Positions 50,530 through 58,769 of a DNA stretch of 64,000 bases are shown here, in pieces. Below the pieces are notes generated by a model. It saw nothing but the letters and a program-made list of their open reading frames with translations, made no database searches and was not told where the DNA came from. Every line of letters starts with the position of its first letter. The first letter of the stretch is position 1. Position numbers and translations under genes: made by a program. Source of the DNA: Streptomyces lasiicapitis (GTDB lineage Bacteria > Actinomycetota > Actinomycetes > Streptomycetales > Streptomycetaceae); NCBI RefSeq assembly GCF_014646335.1, contig NZ_BMNG01000001.1, positions 280,577 through 344,576 of the forward strand, in the 5' to 3' direction.

Positions 50530-50800
50530 AACGGCCCGCACCCCGTGCCCCGCCTCCCTCCTGGGGCTCCGCCCCAGACCCCACTCCTCAAACGCCGGAG
50601 GGGCTGTCTCCCCCATCAGCCCGCGCCACCGCTCCCCGTCTGGGGCTCCGCCCCTCTCCCCCTTTTCGGCGCTCCGCGCCTCGCCCTCAAACGCCGGGCA
50701 GGCTAAACCCTGCCGGTGCGACTGGATGTCTTAGCCCGTCCGGCGTTTGAGGACGAGCCGCGAAGCGGCGATTGCGGGGTCCAGGGGCGGCAGCCCCTGG
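50530..50800. repeat. cluster of Streptomyces intergenic GC-rich inverted repeats
   Basis: The 368-bp space 50484-50851 has no gene. It holds several copies of TGGGGCTCCGCCCC stem-loops and CTCAAACGCCGG / CCGGCGTTTGAGGACGAG units in both orientations (50570-50760), then GGGGCGGCAGCCCC (50781-50797). These are common intergenic repeat elements in Streptomyces and may act as terminators. Confidence 0.75.
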
Positions 50801-50851
50801 TTACGGGAAGGGGTGGGACTGGGGCGCCCCGCGAGGACCCGCACCCGCCCC

Positions 50852-51493
50852 CTACGGCATCAGCAGCCGCGGCGACAGCGCCCCGCAAGGCACCAGGTCG
50901 ACCTCCGCGCCCGCGTCCCGCAAATCCGTGAGGACGAGCTCGTCGTACATGAGGAGCCCCGACTGCTCGGGCCAGGCGATCGCCCACAGCCACAGCCCAC
51001 GAGCCTCACCCGCGAACACGGCCCGGTCGTCCGGCGCCCCCGGCACATGCCACATGGCAGTGGGCCGCCCGGCCGCAAGGACCTTGGCCTGGGCAGGCTT
51101 GCCGGCACTCATGGAGGGCCCAGGGTCGGGCCCGTCGATCCCGGCGTACCGCGCACCAAGGCCAATGCCCAACTCCTCGGCGACGAGGACGAGTTCACCG
51201 ACACCCCCGAGCGGGGCGGGCCCCGAGCACGCCACGGCGGTGGCACGCCCACCACTGCGGTCGTCACCGGCGCAGGCCACCCCGGTGAAGAGCCACCCGA
51301 CGGGCAGCGGCCACGGCATCCACACGGGCACCTGGGCCCGGTGCACCACGACCTGGAGCGCCTCGACGCTGGGCGGGATCACGGGCTGAAGCGGGTGCAC
51401 CGTCCCGTGCACACCGCACTGCCAGGAGTCGGCGAAGAGACCGGGAGCCCTGACCCGGCCACCACACTTCGGGCAACTGGGTTCGCCCCTCAT
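50852..51493 (-). CDS. DUF6758-like zinc-ribbon protein
   Basis: The protein has 213 residues from ATG 51493. It opens with a zinc ribbon (CPKCGGRVRAPG at 7-18, then WQCGVHG), followed by an aromatic, mostly beta region with WMPWPLPVGWLFTGV near 60. This resembles a conserved Streptomyces family that I know as DUF6758, with unknown function. It is divergent from the MFS transporter across an AT-rich promoter region. Confidence 0.7.
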   Translation of the reverse strand: MRGEPSCPKCGGRVRAPGLFADSWQCGVHGTVHPLQPVIPPSVEALQVVVHRAQVPVWMPWPLPVGWLFTGVACAGDDRSGGRATAVACSGPAPLGGVGELVLVAEELGIGLGARYAGIDGPDPGPSMSAGKPAQAKVLAAGRPTAMWHVPGAPDDRAVFAGEARGLWLWAIAWPEQSGLLMYDELVLTDLRDAGAEVDLVPCGALSPRLLMP

Positions 51494-51605
51494 AGCGCCC
51501 AACGGTCCTCCCCACTCGGCCCCCCGTCAAGGACGATCACCCGTCCGGAGGCCGCCTCCTCTCCGCTCCCCCGCCTCTCCCCACGTACCCACCACCAGGC
51601 AAAAC

Positions 51606-51636
51606 TAGATGTAGCTTGCATTAATTAGCTCATCTA
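51606..51636 (+). promoter_or_regulatory. AT-rich promoter with inverted repeat upstream of the MFS gene
   Basis: TAGATGTAGCT (51606-51616) and AGCTCATCTA (51627-51636) form an inverted repeat with one bulge. It spans a possible -35 TTGCAT (51617-51622), and TTATTG lies 17 nt downstream. This 55-bp stretch is far more AT-rich than its surroundings and looks like a regulator binding site. Confidence 0.6.
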
Positions 51637-51706
51637 ACTTATTGTGTGTATACGTCAACGATCTGCCCCGGGAAGCGCCCGGAAGACACGCATGAAGGAG
51701 CGGCGG

Positions 51707-52972
51707 ATGACCACCCACACGCGAGGAGAGACGGCAGAGCCCGCCGAAGGCGACCCATTCGACGCCGGCGCGGGCGGCCTGCTGCGGCAGCCGAAGGCGG
51801 TGTGGGCCACGGCGGGCGCGTCGGTCGTGGCGTTCATGGGCATCGGCCTGGTCGACCCGATCCTGCCGTCCATCGCCCAGGGACTTCAGGCCACGCCCAG
51901 CCAGGTCTCGCTCCTGTTCACCTCGTACTTCCTGATCACCGCCGTCGCCATGCTGGTCACCGGCTTCGTCTCCAGCCGCATCGGCGGCAAGAAGACGCTG
52001 CTCGCCGGGCTGGCGCTTGTGATCGTGTTCGCCGCCCTCGCCGGTACGTCGGGGTCGGTCGGCGAACTCGTCGGGTTCCGGGCCGGCTGGGGCCTCGGCA
52101 ACGCGCTGTTCGTGTCGACCGCGCTCGCCGTCATCGTGGGCGCGGCAGCGGGCGGCAGCGCGGCGGCGATCCTGCTGTACGAGTCCGCGCTCGGGCTCGG
52201 CATGGCCTGCGGGCCGCTGCTCGGCGCCCTCCTCGGCGACGCGAGCTGGCGCTACCCGTTCTTCGGCACCGCGGCCCTGATGGCCGTCGGCTTCCTGTGC
52301 GTCACGGTGTTCCTGAAGGAGCAGCCCAAGCCCGCGCGCAAGACGTCACTGCTCGACCCCATCAAGGCCCTCGGCCACGGCGGCCTCGCCTCGGCGGCCG
52401 CGTCGGCGTTCTTCTACAACTACACGTTCTTCACGGTCCTGGCCTTCACGCCGTTCGTCCTGAACATGACCCCGTACAAGTCGGGTGCGGTGTTCTTCGC
52501 CTGGGGCGTGCTGCTCGCGGTGTTCTCGGTGCTCGTCGCGCCCCGGCTCCAGCGGCGGTTCGGCTCGCTGAAGGTGCTCGGCGGTTCGCTGGTGCTGCTC
52601 GCCGCGGACGTACTCGTGCTGGGGTACGGCAGCCACACCGCCGCCGTCGTCTGCACCATCCTGTCCGGCGCCTTCATCGGTGTGAACAACACCGTCTACA
52701 CGGAGCTCGCGCTCGGCGTCTCGGACGCACCGCGGCCCGTGGCGAGCGCCGGCTACAACTTCGTACGCTGGTTCGCCGCCGCGGCGGCCCCCTACTTCGC
52801 GCCGAAGATCGAGGAGTGGAGCGACATCCACATCCCGTTCGTGGTCGCGGCCGTCACGGCGGTGCTGGGCGCGGTGGTGGTGTGGGTGCGCCGGAGCGCA
52901 CTCACTCACGAGGCCGAGGAATTGGAGACCCGGCACGCGACGGAGGACAGCGTGACCGTGTTCGCCGGCTGA
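51707..52972 (+). CDS. MFS efflux transporter
   Basis: The protein has 421 residues from ATG 51707 (AAGGAG 6 nt upstream). Twelve helices are expected, with GIGLVDPILPSIAQGL near 47-62 and the MFS loop motif GFVSSRIGGKKTLL near 85-98. The N-terminus is cytoplasmic and acidic. It looks like a drug-type (DHA) exporter, but the substrate is not predictable. The upstream inverted repeat suggests control by a regulator (MarR- or TetR-type) encoded elsewhere. Confidence 0.9.
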   Translation: MTTHTRGETAEPAEGDPFDAGAGGLLRQPKAVWATAGASVVAFMGIGLVDPILPSIAQGLQATPSQVSLLFTSYFLITAVAMLVTGFVSSRIGGKKTLLAGLALVIVFAALAGTSGSVGELVGFRAGWGLGNALFVSTALAVIVGAAAGGSAAAILLYESALGLGMACGPLLGALLGDASWRYPFFGTAALMAVGFLCVTVFLKEQPKPARKTSLLDPIKALGHGGLASAAASAFFYNYTFFTVLAFTPFVLNMTPYKSGAVFFAWGVLLAVFSVLVAPRLQRRFGSLKVLGGSLVLLAADVLVLGYGSHTAAVVCTILSGAFIGVNNTVYTELALGVSDAPRPVASAGYNFVRWFAAAAAPYFAPKIEEWSDIHIPFVVAAVTAVLGAVVVWVRRSALTHEAEELETRHATEDSVTVFAG

Positions 52973-53000
52973 CGCCAACTCGCTCCGACGAGGCGGACGT

Positions 53001-53585
53001 TCAGTCCAACGCCACGGACTTGCGCAGTGGATCGCGCAGGTCCGTGCCGCCGTTCAGCCAGCGTTCCTGGAGCGCGGCCGCGCCGTGCACCCGCTTCCAC
53101 GCCGCCTCGTTGGGCGTCATCGGGAGCAGCGGCAGGAACTGGACGGGGTCCATGGGCGCGTCCAGGTCCAGGTCCTCGACGAGGCCGCCCGGCTCGGCGA
53201 CCAGGACCGAGGTGAACGGTGCGCCGGGCCACAGCGGCTCGCCCACGTCCAGGGAGGCGCCCGGCGCGACCACGAGCCCCTCCACCTGCGGGGAGGCGGC
53301 GAGCACGGCCAGCGGGCGCAGCACCTTGTCGGTGTCGACGAGCCCGCCGCGTACGGAGAGGACGAGCTCCGCGCGCGGGCCCTGCACCGGGTCGGCGAGC
53401 ACGGCCGTGGGGTCGGTCATCGGGCGGGCGGACATGCCGAGCGTGGCGTACCGCACGACGTCCCCGTCCGTGAAGCGCAGCACTTCGACGCGGTCGGTAC
53501 CGAGGAACGTCACCGCCGCGCGCGCGTCCGGTTCCCCCAGGCCACCGTGGAGCCGGGCCTCGACCAGAGCAAGAACATCAGCCAT
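53001..53585 (-). CDS. suppressor-of-fused (SUFU) domain protein
   Basis: The protein has 194 residues. It matches the bacterial SUFU domain: VLRFTDGDVVRYATLGMSARPM near 35-55, RAELVLSVRGG near 70, VLRPLAVLAASPQVEGLVVAPGASLD near 87, and LPLLPMTPNEAAWKRVHG near 153. In animals SUFU is a Hedgehog regulator; in bacteria the domain occurs in immunity-protein and unknown contexts. No toxin gene is seen next to it here. It is convergent with the MFS gene (28 bp). Confidence 0.75.
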   Translation of the reverse strand: MADVLALVEARLHGGLGEPDARAAVTFLGTDRVEVLRFTDGDVVRYATLGMSARPMTDPTAVLADPVQGPRAELVLSVRGGLVDTDKVLRPLAVLAASPQVEGLVVAPGASLDVGEPLWPGAPFTSVLVAEPGGLVEDLDLDAPMDPVQFLPLLPMTPNEAAWKRVHGAAALQERWLNGGTDLRDPLRKSVALD

Positions 53586-53639
53586 GACGCGAGCATAGAA
53601 CTCGTCAGTGATGGGTAAAGGTGGGGGTTTGACGCACCA

Positions 53640-54060
53640 GTCGGCTGATACTGTTGGCCGCTGGCCCGGGCAGCACGCAGAAGCGTCGCCTTCAAGCCCG
53701 GACGCAGGAGACGGCGCCTAGTCGCGCCTGGGACTTCCCCTACGGGGGACCGGCCGGAGGAGGTGGGGCTGCAGTGGATCGAAGTCGACCGTGCAGTACC
53801 ACTCGCTCTTCCGCCCGCTGAATACCCCGCAGCAGCGTCGCTGCGGCTCTTCGCACGGCTTCTGGGTACGTCGCCTTCGTAACCGGCGTGTGCCGTGCGA
53901 GACGGAAGAGCACCGCGTTTCACCTGATCTGCATCAGTAGCGTTGCTGCCACCGCGACAGTGCGGTGCTCCCCGCTTTGAGGACGTGCCAGAACCCGCAG
54001 CAGGACGTCCCCATTCCGGGCAGTTCCACCCGTCGCAGGCGGCCCTTTCGTCGAAGGAGC
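53640..54060 (+). promoter_or_regulatory. long structured 5' leader of corA (candidate cis-regulatory RNA)
   Basis: The 481-bp space before corA has no gene on either strand I can support. It can form a series of stable hairpins: 53736-53749 (TCCCC/GGGGGA), 53763-53802 (GTGG-CTGCA/TGCAG-CCAC), 53827-53846 (CCGCAGC/GCTGCGG), 53851-53900 (TCGCACGGC/GCCGTGCGA, extended by GCTCTT/AAGAGC), and 53911-53967 (CACCGC/GCGGTG). TTGACG at 53629-53634 may mark the promoter. Such an RNA before a magnesium transporter suggests metal sensing, but I could not match it to the M-box consensus. Confidence 0.5.
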
Positions 54061-54066
54061 CTGCCC

Positions 54067-55188
54067 ATGTCGATGATCCGCGACCTGCGTGACGCCGTCC
54101 GCCCGCCCCTGCGCAAGGACAGCACCTCCTCCAGTTCGTACTCGTACGACACGACCCGCGACCCCAGCGCCGCATCCGCCGTCGTCGACTGCGCCGTCTA
54201 CCGCGACGGTCGCCGCGTCGCCTGCGACGACACCCTCACGCCGCACGAGGCGATGCTCCAGGTGCGCCGTGACGGCGGCTTCGCGTGGATCGGCCTGCAC
54301 GAGCCGACGGAGGCCGAGTTCGCCGGGATCGCCGCCGAGTTCGGCCTTCACCCGCTCGCCGTCGAGGACGCCGTGCACGCCCACCAGCGGCCCAAGCTGG
54401 AGCGCTACGACGACACGCTGTTCACGGTCTTCAAGACCATCCACTACGTGGAGCACGCCGAACTCACCGCCACCAGCGAGGTCGTCGAGACCGGCGAGGT
54501 CATGTGCTTCACCGGGCGGGACTTCTTCATCACCGTGCGGCACGGCGGCCACGGGTCGCTGCGCGCGCTGCGGCGGCGCCTCCAGGAGGAGCCTGAGCTG
54601 CTCGCCAAGGGCCCCTCGTCGGTCCTGCACACCATCGCCGACCACGTCGTCGACGGTTATCTCGCGGTCGCCGACGCCATGCAGGTCGACATCGACGACG
54701 TCGAGAACGAGGTGTTCGCGGCCACCGGCAAGGGCGGCTCGCGGGGCGTCGACGCCGGGCGGATCTACCAGCTCAAGCGCGAGGTGCTTGAGTTCAAGCG
54801 CGCGGTGCAGCCGCTGTTCCGGCCCATGCAGCTGCTCAGCGAGCGGCCGATGCGGCTCGTCGACCCCGACATCCAGAAGTACTTCCGCGACGTCGCCGAC
54901 CACCTCGCGCGCGTCCAGGAACAGGTCATCGGCTTCGACGAACTGCTCAACTCGATCCTCCAGGCCAACCTCGCGCAGGCCGCCGTCGCGCAGAACGAGG
55001 ACATGCGCAAGATCACGTCCTGGGCAGCGATCATCGCCGTGCCGACGGCCGTGTGCGGTGTCTACGGCATGAACTTCGACCACATGCCGGAACTGCACTG
55101 GCGCTTCGGCTACCCGATGGTGCTCGGCTTCATCGGCGTCGTCTGCTACTCGATCCACCGCACCTTGAAGCGCAACGGCTGGCTGTGA
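54067..55188 (+). CDS. corA: CorA-type magnesium/cobalt transporter
   Basis: The protein has 373 residues from ATG 54067 (GGAG 7 nt upstream). The large cytoplasmic domain is followed by two C-terminal membrane helices with the selectivity motif YGMNF near 338-342 and the ELHWRFGYP periplasmic loop. The long stalk helix spans ~230-320. CorA forms a homopentameric Mg2+ channel gated by cytoplasmic Mg2+. The N-terminus has a Ser/Thr-rich run. Downstream lie a soluble MgtE-N/CBS protein and DUF1003 gene, so this is a magnesium-related group. Confidence 0.94.
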   Translation: MSMIRDLRDAVRPPLRKDSTSSSSYSYDTTRDPSAASAVVDCAVYRDGRRVACDDTLTPHEAMLQVRRDGGFAWIGLHEPTEAEFAGIAAEFGLHPLAVEDAVHAHQRPKLERYDDTLFTVFKTIHYVEHAELTATSEVVETGEVMCFTGRDFFITVRHGGHGSLRALRRRLQEEPELLAKGPSSVLHTIADHVVDGYLAVADAMQVDIDDVENEVFAATGKGGSRGVDAGRIYQLKREVLEFKRAVQPLFRPMQLLSERPMRLVDPDIQKYFRDVADHLARVQEQVIGFDELLNSILQANLAQAAVAQNEDMRKITSWAAIIAVPTAVCGVYGMNFDHMPELHWRFGYPMVLGFIGVVCYSIHRTLKRNGWL

Positions 55189-55220
55189 GCCTTGGGCGCC
55201 GCATCGCGCTGCGCGCTCGT

Positions 55221-55266
55221 CCTCAATCGCCGGACGGGCTATGAAATGCCCCTCCGGCGCCTGAGG
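55221..55266 (+). terminator. intergenic repeat stem-loop after corA
   Basis: CCTCA-CGCCGGA-GGGC (from 55221) pairs with GCCC-TCCGGCG-TGAGG (to 55266), a strong interrupted hairpin. It carries the same CTCGTCCTCAATCGCCGGACGGGCT-type core as the other intergenic repeats in this window (50.6 and 59.95 kb). Confidence 0.75.
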
Positions 55267-55289
55267 GCTGGGTCGCTAAGCTGCTCCGC

Positions 55290-55808
55290 ATGACTGCTGA
55301 CGCGCTTTTTGACCGCGCCCTCGTCGAGGAGGCCACGAAGAAGTCGGGCCTCATCTGGGTGCGCGGCACCGGCCCCGTGCGCGCGCTGTGGCACGTCTGG
55401 ATCGACGGCGCGGCCCACATCGTCGGCGACGGCCCCGGCGAGCAGCCGCTGCCCGACCTCGTCGACGGCGCGAGCGCCGAAGTGACCGTGCGCAGCAAGG
55501 ACAAGGGCGGCCGCGTCATCGCCTGGACGGCGGCGGTGACGGAGCTCGCGCCGCGCTCCGAGGCCTGGGAGGCGGCCGTCGCCGAACTCAAGGGCAAGCG
55601 CCTGAACGCGCCCGACGGCGAGCGGATGGTGGACCGCTGGGCCGAGGAGTGCCGCGTGCTGCGGCTGACGCCGGGCGAGGCGCGTACGGATCTGCCGGAC
55701 GGGTCCCTTGCGGCGGCCCCGCTGCCGACCACGGCGACGACCCGTCAGCCGATCCCGGCGGGGCTGCCGCGGTTGCTGCTCGGGCGCAAGAAGAAGCCGA
55801 AGCGCTAG
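55290..55808 (+). CDS. conserved hypothetical protein, possible split-barrel fold
   Basis: The protein has 172 residues. The first ~110 residues read as a beta-rich barrel: GLIWVRGTGPVRALWHVWIDGAAHIVGDG in parts near 20-48, then VTVRSKDKGGRVIAWTAAVTEL near 65-86, as in pyridoxamine-oxidase-like or nitroreductase-like FMN proteins. No cofactor motif is certain. The C-terminus is basic (GRKKKPKR). The function is unknown. Confidence 0.65.
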   Translation: MTADALFDRALVEEATKKSGLIWVRGTGPVRALWHVWIDGAAHIVGDGPGEQPLPDLVDGASAEVTVRSKDKGGRVIAWTAAVTELAPRSEAWEAAVAELKGKRLNAPDGERMVDRWAEECRVLRLTPGEARTDLPDGSLAAAPLPTTATTRQPIPAGLPRLLLGRKKKPKR

Positions 55809-55824
55809 GCGCGCCGCCGACGCC

Positions 55825-56604
55825 CTAGGAGTTCGGCAGCTGCTTCCCGTAGTCCACCGTCTCGTCCTTGCCCGGCTCCTCCAGCGGGAAGTCCTTGCCC
55901 CACTCGGTGAGCCGCAGGGTGCCCGCGTCGCCCGCGCGCTGGAGTCGCAGCGGGTAGGGCTTGCCCTCCAGGGACACCTCCAGGGTGCCGCCCGCGCCCT
56001 CGTCGCCGGCGATCTTGATGACGCGCCCGGCGGCCGATTCGGCCCGGTCGCCCTTGGACAGCGCGCCGTGCAGCGTGAGCGTGCCGTCGAGCAGCACGTC
56101 CTTGTCCGTGAAGCCGCTGAGCTGCTGGTACGAAGGGTCGCCCGCGGGCACCTTCACGTACTTGCCGTCGAGCTTCGCCGCCGCGGAATCGTCCGCCGGG
56201 GAGCCGCCGCCCTGCCCGCCGGACTCGTCCTGGTGCGTCCAGAAGCCCGAGTCGGCCTTCAGGTACAGGTGCTCGCCGACGCGCAGCAGCCGGAACGTTC
56301 CACCCTTGGACGTGACCTCGCCCGTGCCGCCCGCGCCCTTGAGGCGCATGTCGAGCTTGTACGTCTGGCCCTTGCTGACGAGCGTGCCGGACAGGCGGAC
56401 CGCGGTGGCGCCCTTGGCGGCAGCCCGCGTCTTGCTCTGGATCTTCGTCGCCGACAGCTTGGCCACGCCGTTCGTGCCCGCGTCCGGGTCCTCGCCCCCG
56501 CCGCCGCATCCCGTCAGGCCCGCGCCGCCCACCACGATCCCCGCGCACACCGTCGTCACAAGGACGGTCCTTCGGGTACGGCGGGCCTGTCGCATCGCAG
56601 TCAC
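55825..56604 (-). CDS. lipoprotein, LppX/LprAFG-like
   Basis: The protein has 259 residues from GTG 56604; ATG 56595 is an alternative. The basic twin-Arg-containing start RQARRTRRTVLV leads to a hydrophobic stretch and lipobox LTGC near 30-33. The mature region has a VRLSGTLVSKGQTYKLDMRL strand pair near 68, GEHLYLKADSGFW near 108 and EVSLEGKPYPLRLQ near 210, the same layout as the lipoprotein at 14777. It is convergent with the previous gene (16 bp). Confidence 0.8.
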   Translation of the reverse strand: MTAMRQARRTRRTVLVTTVCAGIVVGGAGLTGCGGGGEDPDAGTNGVAKLSATKIQSKTRAAAKGATAVRLSGTLVSKGQTYKLDMRLKGAGGTGEVTSKGGTFRLLRVGEHLYLKADSGFWTHQDESGGQGGGSPADDSAAAKLDGKYVKVPAGDPSYQQLSGFTDKDVLLDGTLTLHGALSKGDRAESAAGRVIKIAGDEGAGGTLEVSLEGKPYPLRLQRAGDAGTLRLTEWGKDFPLEEPGKDETVDYGKQLPNS

Positions 56605-56759
56605 AGGTGGCGCTGCCTCTCGTGCGGACGTCCTCTACGGCTTGCTCCACTGCCCCGGCCGTGGCACGCCACGGGGCCTGGCGTACCGCAGCGTACCGGT
56701 GCGGCGGACGTGCCTCGGAGCCAGTCCGTCCGGACGTCCCACCAGGCCGGATGCGTCCG

Positions 56760-56799
56760 GTACGGGCTAGCCTGAAGCCCGTACGAAAGATCGTATAAA
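56760..56799 (+). promoter_or_regulatory. promoter with inverted repeat before the MgtE-like gene
   Basis: GTACGGGCT (56760-56768) and AGCCCGTAC (56776-56784) form a perfect 9-bp inverted repeat over the -35 region, and TATAAA (56794-56799) is a good -10 box. A repressor at this site would block the MgtE-like/DUF1003 genes. The -10 overlaps an ATG that I therefore do not use as a start. Confidence 0.6.
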
Positions 56800-56873
56800 T
56801 GCCCGCAAACAGCGACACCGATCAGCGGACCGAAGCGGAACGAGTAGCGCACGGCGGCAGGGAGGCGCGACGC

Positions 56874-58151
56874 ATGGCCAAGAGCGCGCCCCGGATCTTC
56901 GTCTCGCACCTGGCAGGCACCGCCGTCTTCGACCCGAACGGCGACGAGGTGGGCCGGGTGCGCGACCTCGTCGCGACGCTCCGCGTCGGCCGCAGGCCGC
57001 CCCGGCTGCTCGGCCTCGTCGTGGAGCTCGCCACCCGCCGCCACATCTTCCTGCCCATCACCCGGGTGACCGGTATCGAGTCCGGTCAGGCCATCACCAC
57101 CGGCGTGCTGAACGTGCAGCGCTTCGAGCAGCGCCCCACCGAGCGGCTCGTACTCGGCGAGATGCTCGACCGCAGGGTGCGCCTGGTGGAGACCGGCGAG
57201 GAGGTCACCGTCCTCGACGTCTCGGTGCGGCAGCTCCCGGCCCGCCGGGACTGGGAGGTGGACCGGGTCTTCGTACGCAAGGGCAAGGGCGGGGCGTTCC
57301 GGCGCAAGGGCGAGACGCTGACCGTCGACTGGTCGGCCGTGGACGGCTTCTCGCTGGAGGAGCACGGGCAGGGCGCCGAGAGCCTGCTCGCCACCTTCGA
57401 GCAGCTGCGCCCCGCCGACCTCGCCAACGTGCTGCACCACCTGACGCCGAAGCGGCGCGTGGAGGTCGCCGCCGCGCTCGCCGACGACCGGCTCGCGGAC
57501 GTACTCGAAGAGCTCCCGGAGGACGACCAGATCGAGATCCTCGGCAAGCTCAAGGAGGAGCGCGCCGCCGACGTCCTGGAGGCCATGGACCCCGACGACG
57601 CCGCCGACCTCCTCGCCGAGCTCCCGGAGGACGACAAGGAGCGCCTGCTCACCCTGATGCAGCCGGACGACGCGGCCGACGTGCGCCGCCTCATGGCGTA
57701 CGAGGAGCGCACCGCGGGCGGTCTGATGACGACCGAGCCGATCGTGCTGCGCCCGGACGCCACGGTCGCGGACGCCCTCGCGCGGGTGCGCAAGGAGGAC
57801 CTCTCCCCCGCGCTCGCCGCGCAGGTGTACGTGTGCCGCCCGCCCGACGAGACCCCGACCGGCAAGTACCTGGGCACCGTGCACTTCCAGCGGCTGCTCC
57901 GCGACCCGCCGTACACGCTGGTCGGCTCGATCATCGACGACGATCTGCGGCCGCTGCGGCCGGAGGCCGAGCTGCCGGTCGTGGCGGGCTTCTTCGCCGC
58001 GTACGACATGGTCGCGGCGCCCGTGGTCGACGAGGGCGGGTCCCTGCTCGGGGCGGTCACCGTCGACGACGTACTCGACCACATGCTGCCCGACGACTGG
58101 CGCGAGACGGAGTTCCACTTCCAGGAGGGGGCCGGTCATGGCGGCGGCTGA
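56874..58151 (+). CDS. soluble MgtE N-domain plus CBS-pair protein
   Basis: The protein has 425 residues from ATG 56874 (GGGAGG 8 nt upstream). A PRC-barrel-like N-terminal part (FVSHLAGTAVFDPNGDEVGRV near 8-28, and a second copy near 110) is followed by the MgtE intracellular N domain (repeated DVLEELPEDDQIEILGKL and DLLAELPEDDKERLLTLM near 215-260) and two CBS motifs. No membrane helices follow, so this is MgtE without its channel. It may sense Mg2+ or partner with a channel such as CorA or the DUF1003 protein. Rv1232c is a counterpart. It overlaps the next gene by 14 bp. Confidence 0.88.
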   Translation: MAKSAPRIFVSHLAGTAVFDPNGDEVGRVRDLVATLRVGRRPPRLLGLVVELATRRHIFLPITRVTGIESGQAITTGVLNVQRFEQRPTERLVLGEMLDRRVRLVETGEEVTVLDVSVRQLPARRDWEVDRVFVRKGKGGAFRRKGETLTVDWSAVDGFSLEEHGQGAESLLATFEQLRPADLANVLHHLTPKRRVEVAAALADDRLADVLEELPEDDQIEILGKLKEERAADVLEAMDPDDAADLLAELPEDDKERLLTLMQPDDAADVRRLMAYEERTAGGLMTTEPIVLRPDATVADALARVRKEDLSPALAAQVYVCRPPDETPTGKYLGTVHFQRLLRDPPYTLVGSIIDDDLRPLRPEAELPVVAGFFAAYDMVAAPVVDEGGSLLGAVTVDDVLDHMLPDDWRETEFHFQEGAGHGGG

Positions 58152-58725
58152 GCGGGAGCGGGAGCGGGACAAGGATCGGGAACGGGATCGGGAACGGGAG
58201 GCGCGTGGCCGGGGGCGGTTCCGGCTCGACCAGCCGCGGGCGCCGCGCCGCAAGCTGCTTCCGGACTACGACCCGGAGGCCTTCGGGCGGCTCTCGGAGC
58301 GCATCGCGCGGTTCCTCGGCACGGGCCGGTTCATCGTCTGGATGACGGTCGTCATCATCATGTGGGTCGTCTGGAACGTCTCCGCCCCGGCCGGCCTGCG
58401 CTTCGACCAGTACCCGTTCATCTTCCTGACCTTGATGCTCTCCCTCCAGGCGTCGTACGCCGCCCCGCTGATCCTGCTCGCGCAGAACCGCCAGGACGAC
58501 CGCGACCGCGTCACCCACGAGCAGGACCGCAAGAGCAACGAGCGGTCCATCGCGGACACCGAGTACCTCACCCGCGAGATCGCCTCGCTGCGCCTGGGCC
58601 TCGGCGAGGTCGCCACCCGCGACTGGATCCGCTCCGAACTCCAGGACCTGGTCAAGGAGCTGGAGGAGCAGCGCGAGGTATTCCCGTCCGAGAGCGCTGG
58701 GTCACGTGATGTAGGCGACCGCTGA
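58138..58725 (+). CDS. DUF1003 membrane protein
   Basis: The protein has 195 residues. It starts with an ERERDKDRERDRERE charged repeat (from short DNA repeats), then basic residues, two membrane helices (~65-85 and ~98-118, with MWVVWNVSAPAGLRFDQYPFIF between in two parts), and a C-terminal coiled coil (QDDRDRVTHEQDRKSN onward). The DUF1003 loop D-P-Y/F-P-F motif is present as FDQYPF. The function is unknown. The 14-bp overlap with the MgtE-like gene suggests a shared complex. Confidence 0.88.
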   Translation: MAAAERERERDKDRERDREREARGRGRFRLDQPRAPRRKLLPDYDPEAFGRLSERIARFLGTGRFIVWMTVVIIMWVVWNVSAPAGLRFDQYPFIFLTLMLSLQASYAAPLILLAQNRQDDRDRVTHEQDRKSNERSIADTEYLTREIASLRLGLGEVATRDWIRSELQDLVKELEEQREVFPSESAGSRDVGDR

Positions 58726-58769
58726 CAGCCCTTTCCCGCCCCGGGTTACCGCGCCGTACTATCGGTCGT

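Noticed and set aside
53640..54060. M-box, cobalamin riboswitch, RNase P RNA or tmRNA before corA
   Set aside because: Conserved core sequences of these RNAs were not found; only hairpin potential is supported.
56799..56873. ATG 56799 as start of the MgtE-like protein
   Set aside because: It overlaps the TATAAA -10 box and has no ribosome site; ATG 56874 has GGGAGG.
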